Assembly (NCBI GenBank): GCA_025041175.1
Contig: JAKCFJ010000002.1
Span: 248,001 to 312,000, forward strand
Source of the DNA: Halobacteriales archaeon YIM A00010
GTDB lineage: Archaea > Halobacteriota > Halobacteria > Halobacteriales > Haloarculaceae
Length of the DNA: 64,000 nucleotides
Direction of reading: 5' to 3'
The notes under the pieces were generated by a model that saw only the letters and a list, made by a program, of their open reading frames with translations, was not told where the DNA came from and ran no database searches. Positions 41,976 to 51,760 of the stretch are shown here, one piece after another (the stretch's first letter is position 1; each line of letters begins with the position of its first letter). A program made the position numbers and the translations under genes.

Positions 41976-44023
41976 GGTTTCTCACCCGCGATGCGTGGGA
42001 TTTCCATCCCCTGGATCATAACTTTTTCACCGAGGAACACGACGCAAAACGCGAGAATACCGGCGATCTTGAACGTTTGGTTGGGGTGGATCATCACGAA
42101 CACGCCCAATGCAGTCAGTCCGAGCCTGGCGGCGATCCGGCTGCTCTTTCCCATCTCGAACGGGTAGTTAAGACCGTAGATCATAGCGATCGCTCCTCCC
42201 AGCACGAGCGTCCCGGTGAGCAGCGTCGCCAGTCCCGGCGACAGGGAGACGAGACCGGGGTTGTAGACGAAGGCGATCGGAAGAACGAACAGGGGCGCGG
42301 CGATCTTGATCGCAACGCCGCAGGTCCGCCAGAAGTTTGCCTCGGCGATTCCGGACGCAACCACCGCAGCGATCGCTATCGGCGGCGTGATTCCGGCGAG
42401 AACGGCGGCGTAGAAGACGGTGTAGTGGGCGGCAATGCTCGGAACGCTGAAGTCCGCGATGAGCGTCGGCGCAATGAGGATGGCGACGATGACGTAGGCT
42501 GCGACGGTCGGCATCCCGATGCCCATGAGGATGGCGACAACCATCCCGAGGAGAACGGCAAACAGCAGGACACCACCGGAGAGGTTGATCAACAACAAGG
42601 CGATCTTGTTCGGAACGCCCGTCGTGTTGATGACGTTCACGACGCCGCTGATCGAGACGAGAATGATGGCGATCGGCCCGAGAATGATCGCGCCGCGGCG
42701 GAATCCCGTGATCGTGTTCCGAATCTGCGTCGTGAACGCCTCGATCGCGTTCGTTTTCGTCTCATCAATGCCGCGCTGGAGCGTGGGCAGCGAGACGCCG
42801 GTGACGATCATTGCGACGATCGTCCACATCGCGGAGCTCTGCACCGTGTACTGTGCGATACCGAGCAGGTAGATGAGGATGGTAAGCGGAATTCCGAACC
42901 GAAGCAGCTCGAAGGCTTTCTGTCGCCTCGAGAGCGTCTCCTCGAAGTACTCCTCGGTCTGCATATCCTGCGTACTTCCGTCGCTGATCGCGGTGTAGTG
43001 GACGGCAACGGCAATACTGACCACGAGGATCGCCGCTGGAACGAGCCCCGCAACGACGATACTGAGGTACGTCTTCCCGAGATACGACGCCATCACGAAC
43101 GCCGACGCTCCCATGACTGGTGGAAGGACCTGCCCCGACGTCGAGGCGACGGATTCGATGCCAGCCGCCCGGGAGCTTGACATGCCGCTTTCTTTCATCG
43201 TTGGGATCGTGAACGACCCCGTCATTGCGGCGTTTGCGGCGTACGATCCGTTGATCGACCCGATGATGGCCGACGCGAGCACTGCCGTCTGTGCAACTCC
43301 CGAGCGGACGTACTTCGACGCCACGATGGCGATCCGCAGGATCAGATCGAAGGCTCCGTACCCGAACAGCAGGCCCGCATACAGGAGGAACGGAGCGATC
43401 CACGACGCAGTCAACTGCGTGAGGCTGCCGTAGAAGCCGTACAGATCGGTGACGAGCACCTGCAACAGAGTCAGCTCCCCCATCCCGCCGTGTCCGAGGA
43501 TGCCGCTGATGTGGTTGCCGAAGACGCCGTACAGGATTATGCTCCCGATCACCCCGAGGAACACGTTGCCGAACTCGCGCCACGTCAGATACAGCAACGA
43601 GATGGCGACGAGGCGGGCGAGCATGTATTCGTGCTCCAAGGCGTAGCCTTGCCGTTGAACGTACACCGCGTCGAAGTTCGCTGCGAAGTACAGCGAGGCC
43701 GTGATCAGGACGATCACCGACGGCAACAACACGGCGGCGTCGATCCGGTCGTTCCTCTCGATCGCCTGCCGGGTCTGGTCGAGCGCGTACACCGTCATGA
43801 TGCCCCCCACGAAGACCACTCCGTACTGCACCTGTCCCATTTCCAGTATGGACGCCCAACCGAGGACGATCGACCAGATATCGTGGGCAGAGGCGAGACG
43901 CAAAAGCCACGGGCTGAACGCCCAGCCGAGGAAGAGCGCCCAGAACAGAACTGCGGCGATCGTGACGCTTGCGTCTACGCCACGGAGAAACCCGGAGTGG
44001 TCGGCGCGCTGTCGTGAACTCAT
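41972..44023 (-). CDS. TRAP transporter fused permease (TAXI type)
   Basis: A 683-residue membrane protein with roughly 18 or more helices. The N-terminal part resembles the small DctQ-like region and the remainder is the DctM-type permease, with family segments SGSGQVLPPVMGASAF-like (STSGQVLPPVMGASAFVMA), GSINGSYAANAAMTGSFTIP and GMPTVAAYVIVAILIAPTL. Such fused permeases pair with TAXI solute receptors and use Na+ gradients to import carboxylates. The start at 44023 (MSSRQRADHSG) fits; ATG 44047 is also open. Confidence 0.92.
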   Translation of the reverse strand: MSSRQRADHSGFLRGVDASVTIAAVLFWALFLGWAFSPWLLRLASAHDIWSIVLGWASILEMGQVQYGVVFVGGIMTVYALDQTRQAIERNDRIDAAVLLPSVIVLITASLYFAANFDAVYVQRQGYALEHEYMLARLVAISLLYLTWREFGNVFLGVIGSIILYGVFGNHISGILGHGGMGELTLLQVLVTDLYGFYGSLTQLTASWIAPFLLYAGLLFGYGAFDLILRIAIVASKYVRSGVAQTAVLASAIIGSINGSYAANAAMTGSFTIPTMKESGMSSSRAAGIESVASTSGQVLPPVMGASAFVMASYLGKTYLSIVVAGLVPAAILVVSIAVAVHYTAISDGSTQDMQTEEYFEETLSRRQKAFELLRFGIPLTILIYLLGIAQYTVQSSAMWTIVAMIVTGVSLPTLQRGIDETKTNAIEAFTTQIRNTITGFRRGAIILGPIAIILVSISGVVNVINTTGVPNKIALLLINLSGGVLLFAVLLGMVVAILMGIGMPTVAAYVIVAILIAPTLIADFSVPSIAAHYTVFYAAVLAGITPPIAIAAVVASGIAEANFWRTCGVAIKIAAPLFVLPIAFVYNPGLVSLSPGLATLLTGTLVLGGAIAMIYGLNYPFEMGKSSRIAARLGLTALGVFVMIHPNQTFKIAGILAFCVVFLGEKVMIQGMEIPRIAGEKP

Positions 44024-44077
44024 CTTCGATCGTCCCTCCTGAAGCACCGTCCCCTCCGGGACGAGACGGTATCACTA

Positions 44078-45151
44078 TTAGTCATTCGAACCGGTTTCGA
44101 GGCTGTCGTCCCACACATCGTTGTCCTTGTAGTATTGGGCCGCCCCCGGATGGACTGGGATCCGCTCGCGGGCAGAAGCAAGCATCTCGTCGCTCGATTC
44201 GAAGTCGTTGAACTGGTCTTCGGCCTCATTGATGGTATCGGTGTGCTCGTTGACGACGCGACACAGCTCGTACACCGCATCGTTGTTCGCATCCGCATTG
44301 AAACAGTAGTTCACTTCCAGATTCCAATGGAACACCTCGTCGGTGCCGATGTCCTGTCCCAGACCCCAGTTTTCGTAGGCGGTCCGTCCGGTTCCCGAGC
44401 CGCTGTAGGACTCGGCGGATTCGATCAACGCGTCGGTCGGCTGCACGTAGTGGAAGTTGACCCGAGAGGACGCTTCCTGTACGTATCCCGTGTATCTGAC
44501 GCCGGGGGTTCCGTACACGATGGTTGCGTCGATTTGGCCCTCTTCCATCGCGCCCGGTGCGTCGTCGACGCTGACGTTCTGGATGTTCATCTGGTCGTGG
44601 ATGTCGGCCGTCGGCTCCTGTGACCAGACGTCGAGGGTGGTGGCCCGCGTCGAGTATCCCGGTTCCGCTGGATAGACGTTTGCGCCCGCAAGGTCGTCGA
44701 ACGTCTCGATGCCCGAGCCATCGAGGGCAACGAGATACACCGCGTAGGGGAACGCAAAGAATCCGTACTGAGGTATCTGGTCGACTGGACTCTCAGAGAA
44801 GCTTCCCCGCTCGTCGAGCGCCTTGGTTAGCGAGTTGTTGTCCGTAATTCCCGCGTTGAACTGACCCTGTGCCATCCGGCGAATCGTTCCGATGTACCCC
44901 GGACTCTCGATCGTAGCGTAGTCGAGCGTGTCGCTGTGCTGGCTGACGGCCCGCTCGACGGCAGCCCCCACGTCGTACGTCCCGCCGGCTGACGTCCCGA
45001 CCCGGAGCGAATACTCGCCGCCGCCGTTCCCTCCGTTCGACCCACCACCGCCGTCTTCGTTCGGATTGCCCAGACAACCCACCAGACTAATCACACCGGC
45101 AGTTGCCGCTCCCCGCAGAAATCGACGTCGTGGATAGTCATCATACACCAT
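44078..45151 (-). CDS. TAXI family TRAP transporter solute receptor
   Basis: A 357-residue lipoprotein. It has a Tat-like RRRFLRG, a hydrophobic stretch and the lipobox LVGC, then a Gly/Asn-rich linker, then the TAXI fold (LRVGTSAGGTYDVGAAVERA, FNAGITDNNS, TFDDLAGANVYPAEPGYSTR). It binds a carboxylate outside the membrane and hands it to the fused permease 54 bp downstream. Ligand unknown; glutamate or dicarboxylates are typical for this family. Confidence 0.92.
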   Translation of the reverse strand: MVYDDYPRRRFLRGAATAGVISLVGCLGNPNEDGGGGSNGGNGGGEYSLRVGTSAGGTYDVGAAVERAVSQHSDTLDYATIESPGYIGTIRRMAQGQFNAGITDNNSLTKALDERGSFSESPVDQIPQYGFFAFPYAVYLVALDGSGIETFDDLAGANVYPAEPGYSTRATTLDVWSQEPTADIHDQMNIQNVSVDDAPGAMEEGQIDATIVYGTPGVRYTGYVQEASSRVNFHYVQPTDALIESAESYSGSGTGRTAYENWGLGQDIGTDEVFHWNLEVNYCFNADANNDAVYELCRVVNEHTDTINEAEDQFNDFESSDEMLASARERIPVHPGAAQYYKDNDVWDDSLETGSND

Positions 45152-45534
45152 ACTATTCTGGGTGTATTTGTGGAACCGTAATAATACTTTGGTTATACAT
45201 AAAAGTATTTATGTAATGTAGGATGGATTGCTTGCCCACTAGTGGTTGGGACCGTTCGGACGCAAGGGACACGCCGCTCGCGGCGTTCCGAGGCGTCAGT
45301 CCGGTCGGGCGGAACGATAGGCGCTTCGTCACGGCAATCGCGTCGTGATCGCAATCGGTCCAGCAGAAATCACGATGTGCTACGTGTCATACGTGATCGT
45401 TTCGGTCGCGGGTGCGCTGTCGACGCTCCTCATACTGTCGGTCATGGTCCGTCGACCACGCAGTTGCCCGTCTACCACGCGTCCCATCGCCGCGACACAG
45501 ACCACCGTAGATTTCACATATTAGATCGACAGTA
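45152..45534. other. Intergenic region with AT-rich promoter and repeat element
   Basis: A 383 bp spacer. About 45160-45230 is AT-rich with TATA-like sequence for the TAXI receptor gene. Element A copy 7 occupies 45432-45535. No gene is recognised between. Confidence 0.5.
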
Positions 45535-45535
45535 T
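45432..45535. repeat. Terminal-inverted-repeat element A, copy 7
   Basis: A 104 bp element, ATACTGTCGGTC to GATCGACAGTAT. The interior is nearly identical to copy 5. The last base is also the last base of the SDR gene stop codon on the opposite strand (TAA, 45537-45535). Confidence 0.88.
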
Positions 45536-46323
45536 TATAGGTTTGCCCCGGTGGAACCTCCATCGACCGGGATCGCTGCTCCGTTGACGTATCCCGCTAC
45601 CGGCGACGAGAGGAACGCGACGGTGTTGCCCAGTTCCATCGGGTCCCCGATGCGATCGAGCGGATTGCTCGCCCAGTCGTCCATTCCCGCTTCGTAGGAG
45701 TCGTACTCTCCTCGCTCGACCGCTTGGTCGACGAGTTCCTGAATGCGGGACGTTTCGTGGGAGCCGGGTAACACGGCGTTCGAACGGATCTCGGGAGCGA
45801 ACTCCTTGGAGAGTGTTTTTTCCAGCCCGACGACACCCATTCGAACCGAATTCGACAGCACGAGGCTGTCGATGGCTTCCTTGACGCTTCGGGAGGTGAT
45901 GGTGACGATGGTCCCTCCGCCATCCGCACGGAGATGGGGCTCCGCCTCGCGCGCGAGGCGAACGACGCTCATCACGAGGAGCTCGTAGGCGTCCTGCCAG
46001 TCCTCGTCGTCGGTTTCGAGGAACGCTCCCGACGGCGGTCCGCCGGCGCTCGTTACGAGGTGGTCGAGCCGCCCGAACTCGTCGACCGTTCCCTCGACGA
46101 GCGCGGTGACGTCGTCGCTGTCGGTGATGTCCCCCGCGATCGAACGAACCTCACCGGTTGCGACGTTCTCGATCTCCTCGGTCGCCGCCCGTAGCTGTTC
46201 TTCTGACCGGCCGTTGATGACGACGTTCGCACCCTCACGCGCGAGCGCCGTTGCTGAGGCCTTGCCGAGTCCGCTTGAGGACGCCGTTACCAACGCAACG
46301 TTTCCATCGATCTGTAGGTCCAT
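45535..46323 (-). CDS. SDR family oxidoreductase
   Basis: A 262-residue classical-type short-chain dehydrogenase. The cofactor loop is VTASSSGLGKASATALAREG, NAG-equivalent VTSAGGPPSG, then the active-site region IVTITSRSVKEAI. The catalytic tyrosine expected after the serine is not obvious (SVRMGVVGLEKTL places a lysine but methionine or valine near the tyrosine position), so activity needs caution. The tail DGGSTGANL is typical. The start is ATG 46323. It probably oxidises or reduces a sugar acid or hydroxy acid in the adjoining pathway. Confidence 0.85.
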   Translation of the reverse strand: MDLQIDGNVALVTASSSGLGKASATALAREGANVVINGRSEEQLRAATEEIENVATGEVRSIAGDITDSDDVTALVEGTVDEFGRLDHLVTSAGGPPSGAFLETDDEDWQDAYELLVMSVVRLAREAEPHLRADGGGTIVTITSRSVKEAIDSLVLSNSVRMGVVGLEKTLSKEFAPEIRSNAVLPGSHETSRIQELVDQAVERGEYDSYEAGMDDWASNPLDRIGDPMELGNTVAFLSSPVAGYVNGAAIPVDGGSTGANL

Positions 46324-46481
46324 ACCACATCGTGTCCGGTGATCGTTGAAAACGTTTCTCAAGAGGCAACCCGTGACCGGGCGTTCGAGGGCACCGACGG
46401 GAATACGAGCACTGCGTTTTGAAGTCAAGTTTGCCGAGACGACTGTTTATTTACAGCCGTGTGGTGTTTCGTGCTGTGACG

Positions 46482-47588
46482 ATGGAGATCGCACACGTAG
46501 AATCATATCCGATACACATCCCGCTGGAGTCTCCGGTGTCGTTTTCGAACCGGACGATCACGTACCGCGACCACGCGATCACGTACGTTCGAACCGAGAG
46601 CGGACTCGAAGGGGTCGGTTACTCGTTGGGTTATGAGGGGGCCGGACTGATTTCCCAAGCGGTCGAATCGCTGCTCGAACCGATGCTTGTCGGCGAGGAT
46701 CCCAGAGACACCGAGCGCCTCTGGCACGAAATGTATGATGGAACGCTCCAGATCGGGCGAGCCGGGATCGTGCTCCGGGCGATCTCGACGGTCGACATCG
46801 CGCTCTGGGATGTAAAGGCCAAAGCAGCGGACCAGCCGCTGTCCAAGCTCCTCGGTGGCTACGCCGACGCGGTTCCCGCCTACGCGAGCGGTGGCTACTA
46901 CCGCGACGACAAGGACCGCGAGGGGCTTCGGGGTGAGATGCGCCGCTATCTCGCGGAGGGTCACGACGTCGTGAAAATGAAGGTCGGTCGTCGTTCGGTC
47001 GCCGAGGAGGTCGACCGCGTTGCGGCCGTCCGCGACGAAATCGGTGACGACCGGACGCTGTTGCTCGACGCCAACGGCGTCTGGTCGTCACCGACTGAAG
47101 CCATCCGAGCGTGTCGATCCTTCGAACCGTACGGCCCCTACTTCATCGAGGAGCCGGTGATGATAGACGAGGTTGAGACGATGGCGACCGTCAACGACGC
47201 ACTCGAGTACCCCGTCGCCACGGGCGAGCTGGAGGGGACGCGCCACAACTTCGCGCGGCTCCACGACGAGGGCGCAGCGAGCGTCCTCCAGCCCGACGCG
47301 ACGGTGTGTGGTGGCATCACCGAGTGGCTCCGCATCGCCAACTACGCGGCGGCGTACGACATCCCCATCGCGCCCCACTACAACTGGAACCTCCACGCGT
47401 CGCTGCTCGGTGCCATCGAGAACGGACTCTGGATCGAGTACTTCTACCGCGACATGGACGTGAAGGTGTTCGACGACGTGGTGGCCGATCCGCTCGAACC
47501 GGACGACGGGACGATATCGCTCCCGGATACGCCGGGACACGGCGTCTCGCTCGATAAACCCGCGCTTCAGGAGTTCAAACAGACATGA
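46482..47588 (+). CDS. Enolase-superfamily enzyme 1 (mandelate racemase/muconate lactonizing type)
   Basis: A 368-residue enzyme with the complete active site of the MR/MLE group. The KxK motif is K165-M-K167, metal ligands are D196 (LLLDANG), E223 (YFIEEPV) and E249 (ATGELEG), and the opposite base is H299 (IAPHYNW). These enzymes abstract an alpha-proton from a carboxylate and racemise or dehydrate it. The start at 46482 (MEIAHVESYPIHIP) gives standard length. It overlaps the second enolase-superfamily gene by 4 bp, so both are made together. Confidence 0.9.
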   Translation: MEIAHVESYPIHIPLESPVSFSNRTITYRDHAITYVRTESGLEGVGYSLGYEGAGLISQAVESLLEPMLVGEDPRDTERLWHEMYDGTLQIGRAGIVLRAISTVDIALWDVKAKAADQPLSKLLGGYADAVPAYASGGYYRDDKDREGLRGEMRRYLAEGHDVVKMKVGRRSVAEEVDRVAAVRDEIGDDRTLLLDANGVWSSPTEAIRACRSFEPYGPYFIEEPVMIDEVETMATVNDALEYPVATGELEGTRHNFARLHDEGAASVLQPDATVCGGITEWLRIANYAAAYDIPIAPHYNWNLHASLLGAIENGLWIEYFYRDMDVKVFDDVVADPLEPDDGTISLPDTPGHGVSLDKPALQEFKQT

Positions 47589-48799
47589 GGGACTTTTCGA
47601 ACCAGATAACGAACCGCGATCCCGAGCGCGACGTACGGATCACCGACATCAAAACGTGTGTCGTCGAGGGGAACTTCGAGTGGAACCTCATCGAGGTCGA
47701 AACCGACGCCGGCGTCACCGGCATCGGTGAGGCGTACCGAGGTGGTGGGGTTCCCGAGCTGGTCGAGTACACGAAACGGTTTCTCATCGGCGAGAATCCG
47801 CTCGATGTCGAACGCATCGTCCGGTACATCGTTCAGGAAATGTCCGGCCACGGCGGCACCACCGGCAAAGTCGTGACGGCAGCCTCCGGCATCGAGATCG
47901 CTCTGTGGGACGCCGCCGGGAAGATTCTCGGGATGCCGGTGTACCAGCTGCTCGGCTCGAAGTACCGCGATGAGGTTCGTCTCTACTGTGATTGTCACGC
48001 TGGCGAGGCCTACGCGGTCGAGGACGGGTCGACGGCTTACGCCGAGGCGGAGGCGTACTCGCCCGAGGCCTACGCCGCGGAGGCGGCGCGCGTCGCCGAC
48101 ATGGGGTTTACCGCGCTGAAATTCGATCTCGACCTGCCGGCGGACAACGATCCCGACCCGTACAACGGCCGGCTCACGAACGCGGCCATCGAGGAAAAGC
48201 GCGAGATCGTTGCGGCCGTCCGCGAGGAGATCGGCTACGACATCGATCTCGCGTTCGACTGCCACTGGGACTACTCCGTCGAGAGCGCGAAGCGACTGGC
48301 CCACGAACTAGCGGAGTATAAACTGCTGTGGCTTGAGGATCTCGTCCCACCGGAGAACACGGACGCCCAGATCGAGGTGACACAGGCGACGCGGACGCCC
48401 GTCGCCACCGGGGAGAACCGGTTTCGGGTCTTCGAACTCACCGACCTCATCTACGAACACGGGGTCGACATCGTCACACCGGATCCGACAACCGTCGGCG
48501 GTCTCGCGGAAACGATGCGCATCGCAGACCGCGCGGAGGAGAACTACATCCCGATGTCGCCCCACAACGTCTGTAGCCCCGTTGGGACGATGGCCTGTGT
48601 CCACCTCGGCGCGGCGGTGCCGAACTTCGATCTGTTGGAGTACCACGCGCTCGACGTTGCGTGGTGGAACGATCTGACGAGCCGAGCCGAGCCGTTGATT
48701 CAGGACGGCTGCATCGAGGTGCCCGAGGCTCCCGGTCTGGGGATCGAACTGGACGAGGCGGTCGTCGAGGAGCATCGCCTCGAAGGAACCGGGGTTTGA
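47585..48799 (+). CDS. Enolase-superfamily enzyme 2 (sugar acid dehydratase type)
   Basis: A 404-residue MR/MLE enzyme. Active-site segments are ALKFDLD (lysine of the KxD form), AFDCHWDY (metal Asp and general-acid His), LWLEDLVPPEN, ATGENRF and MSPHNVCSPVG. The DxH arrangement resembles galactonate or gluconate dehydratases, so loss of water from an aldonate is the best guess. It overlaps gene 1 by ATGA. The stop codon TGA (48797-48799) is the first triplet of element A copy 8. Confidence 0.9.
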   Translation: MRDFSNQITNRDPERDVRITDIKTCVVEGNFEWNLIEVETDAGVTGIGEAYRGGGVPELVEYTKRFLIGENPLDVERIVRYIVQEMSGHGGTTGKVVTAASGIEIALWDAAGKILGMPVYQLLGSKYRDEVRLYCDCHAGEAYAVEDGSTAYAEAEAYSPEAYAAEAARVADMGFTALKFDLDLPADNDPDPYNGRLTNAAIEEKREIVAAVREEIGYDIDLAFDCHWDYSVESAKRLAHELAEYKLLWLEDLVPPENTDAQIEVTQATRTPVATGENRFRVFELTDLIYEHGVDIVTPDPTTVGGLAETMRIADRAEENYIPMSPHNVCSPVGTMACVHLGAAVPNFDLLEYHALDVAWWNDLTSRAEPLIQDGCIEVPEAPGLGIELDEAVVEEHRLEGTGV

Positions 48800-48908
48800 T
48801 ACTGTCGGTCATCGGTCTGTGACCACTCGATCGCCGGTGCAGCCAGCAGCGCGCTCCACGATCACGAAGCGCCCACTGCCGGTGTACGTGAGTATGACCG
48901 ACAGTATG
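48797..48908. repeat. Terminal-inverted-repeat element A, copy 8
   Basis: A 112 bp element, TGATACTGTCGGTCAT to ATGACCGACAGTAT. The interior (GCAGCCAGCAGCGCGCTCCA) matches the reverse complement of copy 10 at 54178. It supplies the stop codon of the preceding gene. Confidence 0.9.
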
Positions 48909-48998
48909 AGTCGACAGCCCATCGTTCGGGCCGACTGGCCCATCTCTGCCACCACAGTTATATGGGAACGGAACGTGTAGCAGTGACACCTACTCACT

Positions 48999-50291
48999 AT
49001 GGAATTTCCACCACCCAGAACGTTCACCGACGTGCTTCCCGATCCCCCGTTTCCCGACTTCGTCGACGTTCGCTACGACCCGCCGACGCCGGTGCTCGAC
49101 GACCCGGCGACGGCGGCCGAAAACGCGATCCGCAATCTCTCGCTCGACGGCGTTCCAGCCGGTGGTTCGATCGCCGTCGGACTCGGTAGCCGCGGCATCC
49201 ACGACATCGTGCCGATGGCGTCGAGCATCATCGAAGCGCTCCAGGAGGCCGGTTACACCCCGATCGTCGTCCCGGCGATGGGAAGCCACGGTGGCGCGAC
49301 CGCCGAGGGACAGCGACGGACGCTCGCCGAACTCGGGCTGACGGCCGATCGGTTGGGCTGTCGAATCGACGCCAGCATGGAGACCACGGTGGTCGGTGAG
49401 ACGCCAGCGGGTGCTCCCGTCCATTTCGCAACCCCGGCCCTGTCGGCCGACGGCGTCGTCGTCGTTAACAGGATAAAACCGCACACGAACTTCACCGGCC
49501 GGTTCGAGAGCGGTCTCGTCAAAATGTCCACGATCGGCCTGGGCAAACAGTCCGGCGCGCAGGCGATCCACGACCGCGCGCTCGTCGACGGGTACGTAGA
49601 GACGCTCGAGAAGGCGTTTTCGGTCGTTCGGGACCAAACCCCCTTGCTCGGGGGAATCGCCATTGTCGAGAACTTCGAGGACCGAACCGCGGCGGTCGAG
49701 CCGATTCGGGCGGCTGCCCTTCCCGACGGTGAGACGGAGCTGTTGGAGCGCGCGACCGAACACATGCCGACGCTGCCCTACGACGACCTCGACGTGCTCG
49801 TTATCGAGAAGATCGGAAAGGACGTCAGCGGTGCCGGGATGGACACGAACGTCATCGGCCGCTATCAGGTTCTCAACACCGGTGACCCGGCGACGCCGGA
49901 CATCGATCGGATCGTCGTGCTGGGGCTGACCGAACCGACCCACGGCAACGGCCAGGGGATCGGGCTCGCGGACATCACGACACAGGGGGTGGTGGACCAG
50001 CTTGATTTCGACCAAATGTACACGAACGCGCTCACGAGCAGCTCCCTCTCGAAGGCACGTCTTCCCGTTGTCCTCCCGGACGACGAGCACGCACTCCGCG
50101 CCGCGGTCTCCACTGTCGGCCCGTACGATCCACGAACGATCCGCATCGCGTGGATCCGAACGACCGACCAGCTCGCATCGTTCCGCGTCTCGCCGGCGCT
50201 CGCAGAGGAAGCGCCCGCCGACGTGCGCTCGGACGGGACCACAACGCTTCGCTTCGACGATGGGGCGGCGCGGTTCGATCCGTCGGAGTAG
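48999..50291 (+). CDS. LarA-like (DUF2088) lactate racemase domain protein
   Basis: A 430-residue protein related to nickel-dependent hydroxyacid racemase LarA. Histidine-bearing segments VVPAMGSHGGATAEGQ and NRIKPHTNFTGRF correspond to catalytic His regions, and LVKMSTIGLGK holds the likely cofactor lysine, but the sequence is divergent from LarA. It may epimerise an alpha-hydroxy acid, matching the neighbouring enolase-superfamily enzymes. No larB, larC or larE genes are visible here, so the cofactor would be made elsewhere. Confidence 0.8.
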   Translation: MEFPPPRTFTDVLPDPPFPDFVDVRYDPPTPVLDDPATAAENAIRNLSLDGVPAGGSIAVGLGSRGIHDIVPMASSIIEALQEAGYTPIVVPAMGSHGGATAEGQRRTLAELGLTADRLGCRIDASMETTVVGETPAGAPVHFATPALSADGVVVVNRIKPHTNFTGRFESGLVKMSTIGLGKQSGAQAIHDRALVDGYVETLEKAFSVVRDQTPLLGGIAIVENFEDRTAAVEPIRAAALPDGETELLERATEHMPTLPYDDLDVLVIEKIGKDVSGAGMDTNVIGRYQVLNTGDPATPDIDRIVVLGLTEPTHGNGQGIGLADITTQGVVDQLDFDQMYTNALTSSSLSKARLPVVLPDDEHALRAAVSTVGPYDPRTIRIAWIRTTDQLASFRVSPALAEEAPADVRSDGTTTLRFDDGAARFDPSE

Positions 50292-50315
50292 CGTCCGGTG
50301 GCGTGCTGATTCCGA

Positions 50316-51635
50316 TCAGAGCGGCACTGCCCGCGTAACCACGGCGACGACGAGAATGACGAGCGACGTGAGCCACATCCACGGAAACGTGAACTTGATG
50401 TGATCCCCGAGCTCAACCTCCGCGAGACCGATCAGGAGAAAGGTCGCACCGGTGAGCGGTGAGATGGGGAACCCGACGGTCATCTGGCCGACGACCGCGG
50501 CCCGGACCATCTCGACTTCCGTGAAACCGAACTGGGTGCCTGTCTCGGCGAGCACCGGGAGCACGCCGAAGTAGAACGCATCCGGGCTGAAGAGCAGGCT
50601 CGCGGGCATGGCGATCACCCCGACGACGAGCGGGAGGACACCCCCGAGCGACGTCGGGATGACCGCCACGAGGAGGTTCGCCATCTGCGTGATCATTCCG
50701 CTTTCTGCGAGCACGCCGATGAGGACACCGGCCGCGAACAGGATGCCCACGTACGTCATCACCTGGTCAGCGTACCGTTCGAGGACGTCGCGCTGGGCGT
50801 CGTAGTCGGGGTTGTTGGCGATGAGTGCGATGACGACGCCGACCATGAAGGCCATCGCGGGGCTGGTGAACCCGGAGACCAGCGCCCCAATGACGGCGAC
50901 CGTGAGCGCCACGTTGAATCCCCATTTCCAATCGATAACGGGCGTTCGGCCGTCGAGCGCGTCGTCCAACAGCTCCTCGTCGTCTAGCTCGGTGAGCTGC
51001 GTCGTATCGCTACGGACCCGCCGGCTGAAGTAGACGCTGATACCGAGGACCGTCACCAAGCCCGCGGCGTGGGCCGGCAGCATGGGGTTGTAGACGTTCC
51101 CGACCGTCGCTGGCTCGATCGCACTGATACCCCGGACGACCACGCCACCCCACGGAACCATGTTCATCGTCCCCGCCGTCAGACCGACGAGCGCCGCGAG
51201 AACCTTCCGATCGACGTCGAGCGCGTCGTACAACGGAACCATGGCTGGAACGGTGACGAGCATCGTCGTCGCGCCCGATCCGTCGAGGTGGGTCATCATC
51301 CCGATGATCACGGTACCGACGGTGAGCATCGCCGGCCGACTGGCGATGCCCCGGATCACCCGCGCGATGAGCGGATCGAACAGACCGTACTCCCGCATGA
51401 GGCTGAAATACCACACGGCGAACGCGAACATCGCGGTGATGGCGACGATTCCCTCTAGCCCGGACGCTGCGAACGATCCGATCTGTTCGGGAGAAAAGCC
51501 CGCGATGAGCGCCCCGAGCACCGGTGTGAGGATCAACGTCGGAACGACGTACAGCTTCTTCCGGATGATGAGCACCAGTACTAGTGCGACGATACCGTAG
51601 CCTACGAGTCCCAATGGCACGCCCTCCAGTGGCAT
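50316..51635 (-). CDS. CitMHS-type organic acid transporter
   Basis: A 439-residue membrane protein with about 11-12 helices of the citrate-metal/H+ symporter (ArsB/NhaD) superfamily. Segments are VPTLILTPVLGALIAGF, GIVAITAMFAFAVWYFSLM, MMTHLDGSGATTMLVTVPAM, TAGTMNMVPWGGVV and LLFSPDAFYFGVLPVL. It probably imports a di- or tricarboxylate. It is convergent with the LarA-like gene, 24 bp apart. Confidence 0.88.
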   Translation of the reverse strand: MPLEGVPLGLVGYGIVALVLVLIIRKKLYVVPTLILTPVLGALIAGFSPEQIGSFAASGLEGIVAITAMFAFAVWYFSLMREYGLFDPLIARVIRGIASRPAMLTVGTVIIGMMTHLDGSGATTMLVTVPAMVPLYDALDVDRKVLAALVGLTAGTMNMVPWGGVVVRGISAIEPATVGNVYNPMLPAHAAGLVTVLGISVYFSRRVRSDTTQLTELDDEELLDDALDGRTPVIDWKWGFNVALTVAVIGALVSGFTSPAMAFMVGVVIALIANNPDYDAQRDVLERYADQVMTYVGILFAAGVLIGVLAESGMITQMANLLVAVIPTSLGGVLPLVVGVIAMPASLLFSPDAFYFGVLPVLAETGTQFGFTEVEMVRAAVVGQMTVGFPISPLTGATFLLIGLAEVELGDHIKFTFPWMWLTSLVILVVAVVTRAVPL

Positions 51636-51760
51636 AGAATGGCGTATACGGGTCGCTTATAAATAGGTTGGGGCTGTGGACCGAGCACACGGGGTGTGCC
51701 GATCGCGTTCACCGCCGCCGCGACCATCCGAGCGCAACGGTACGCCGTGGCTACAGCGCA

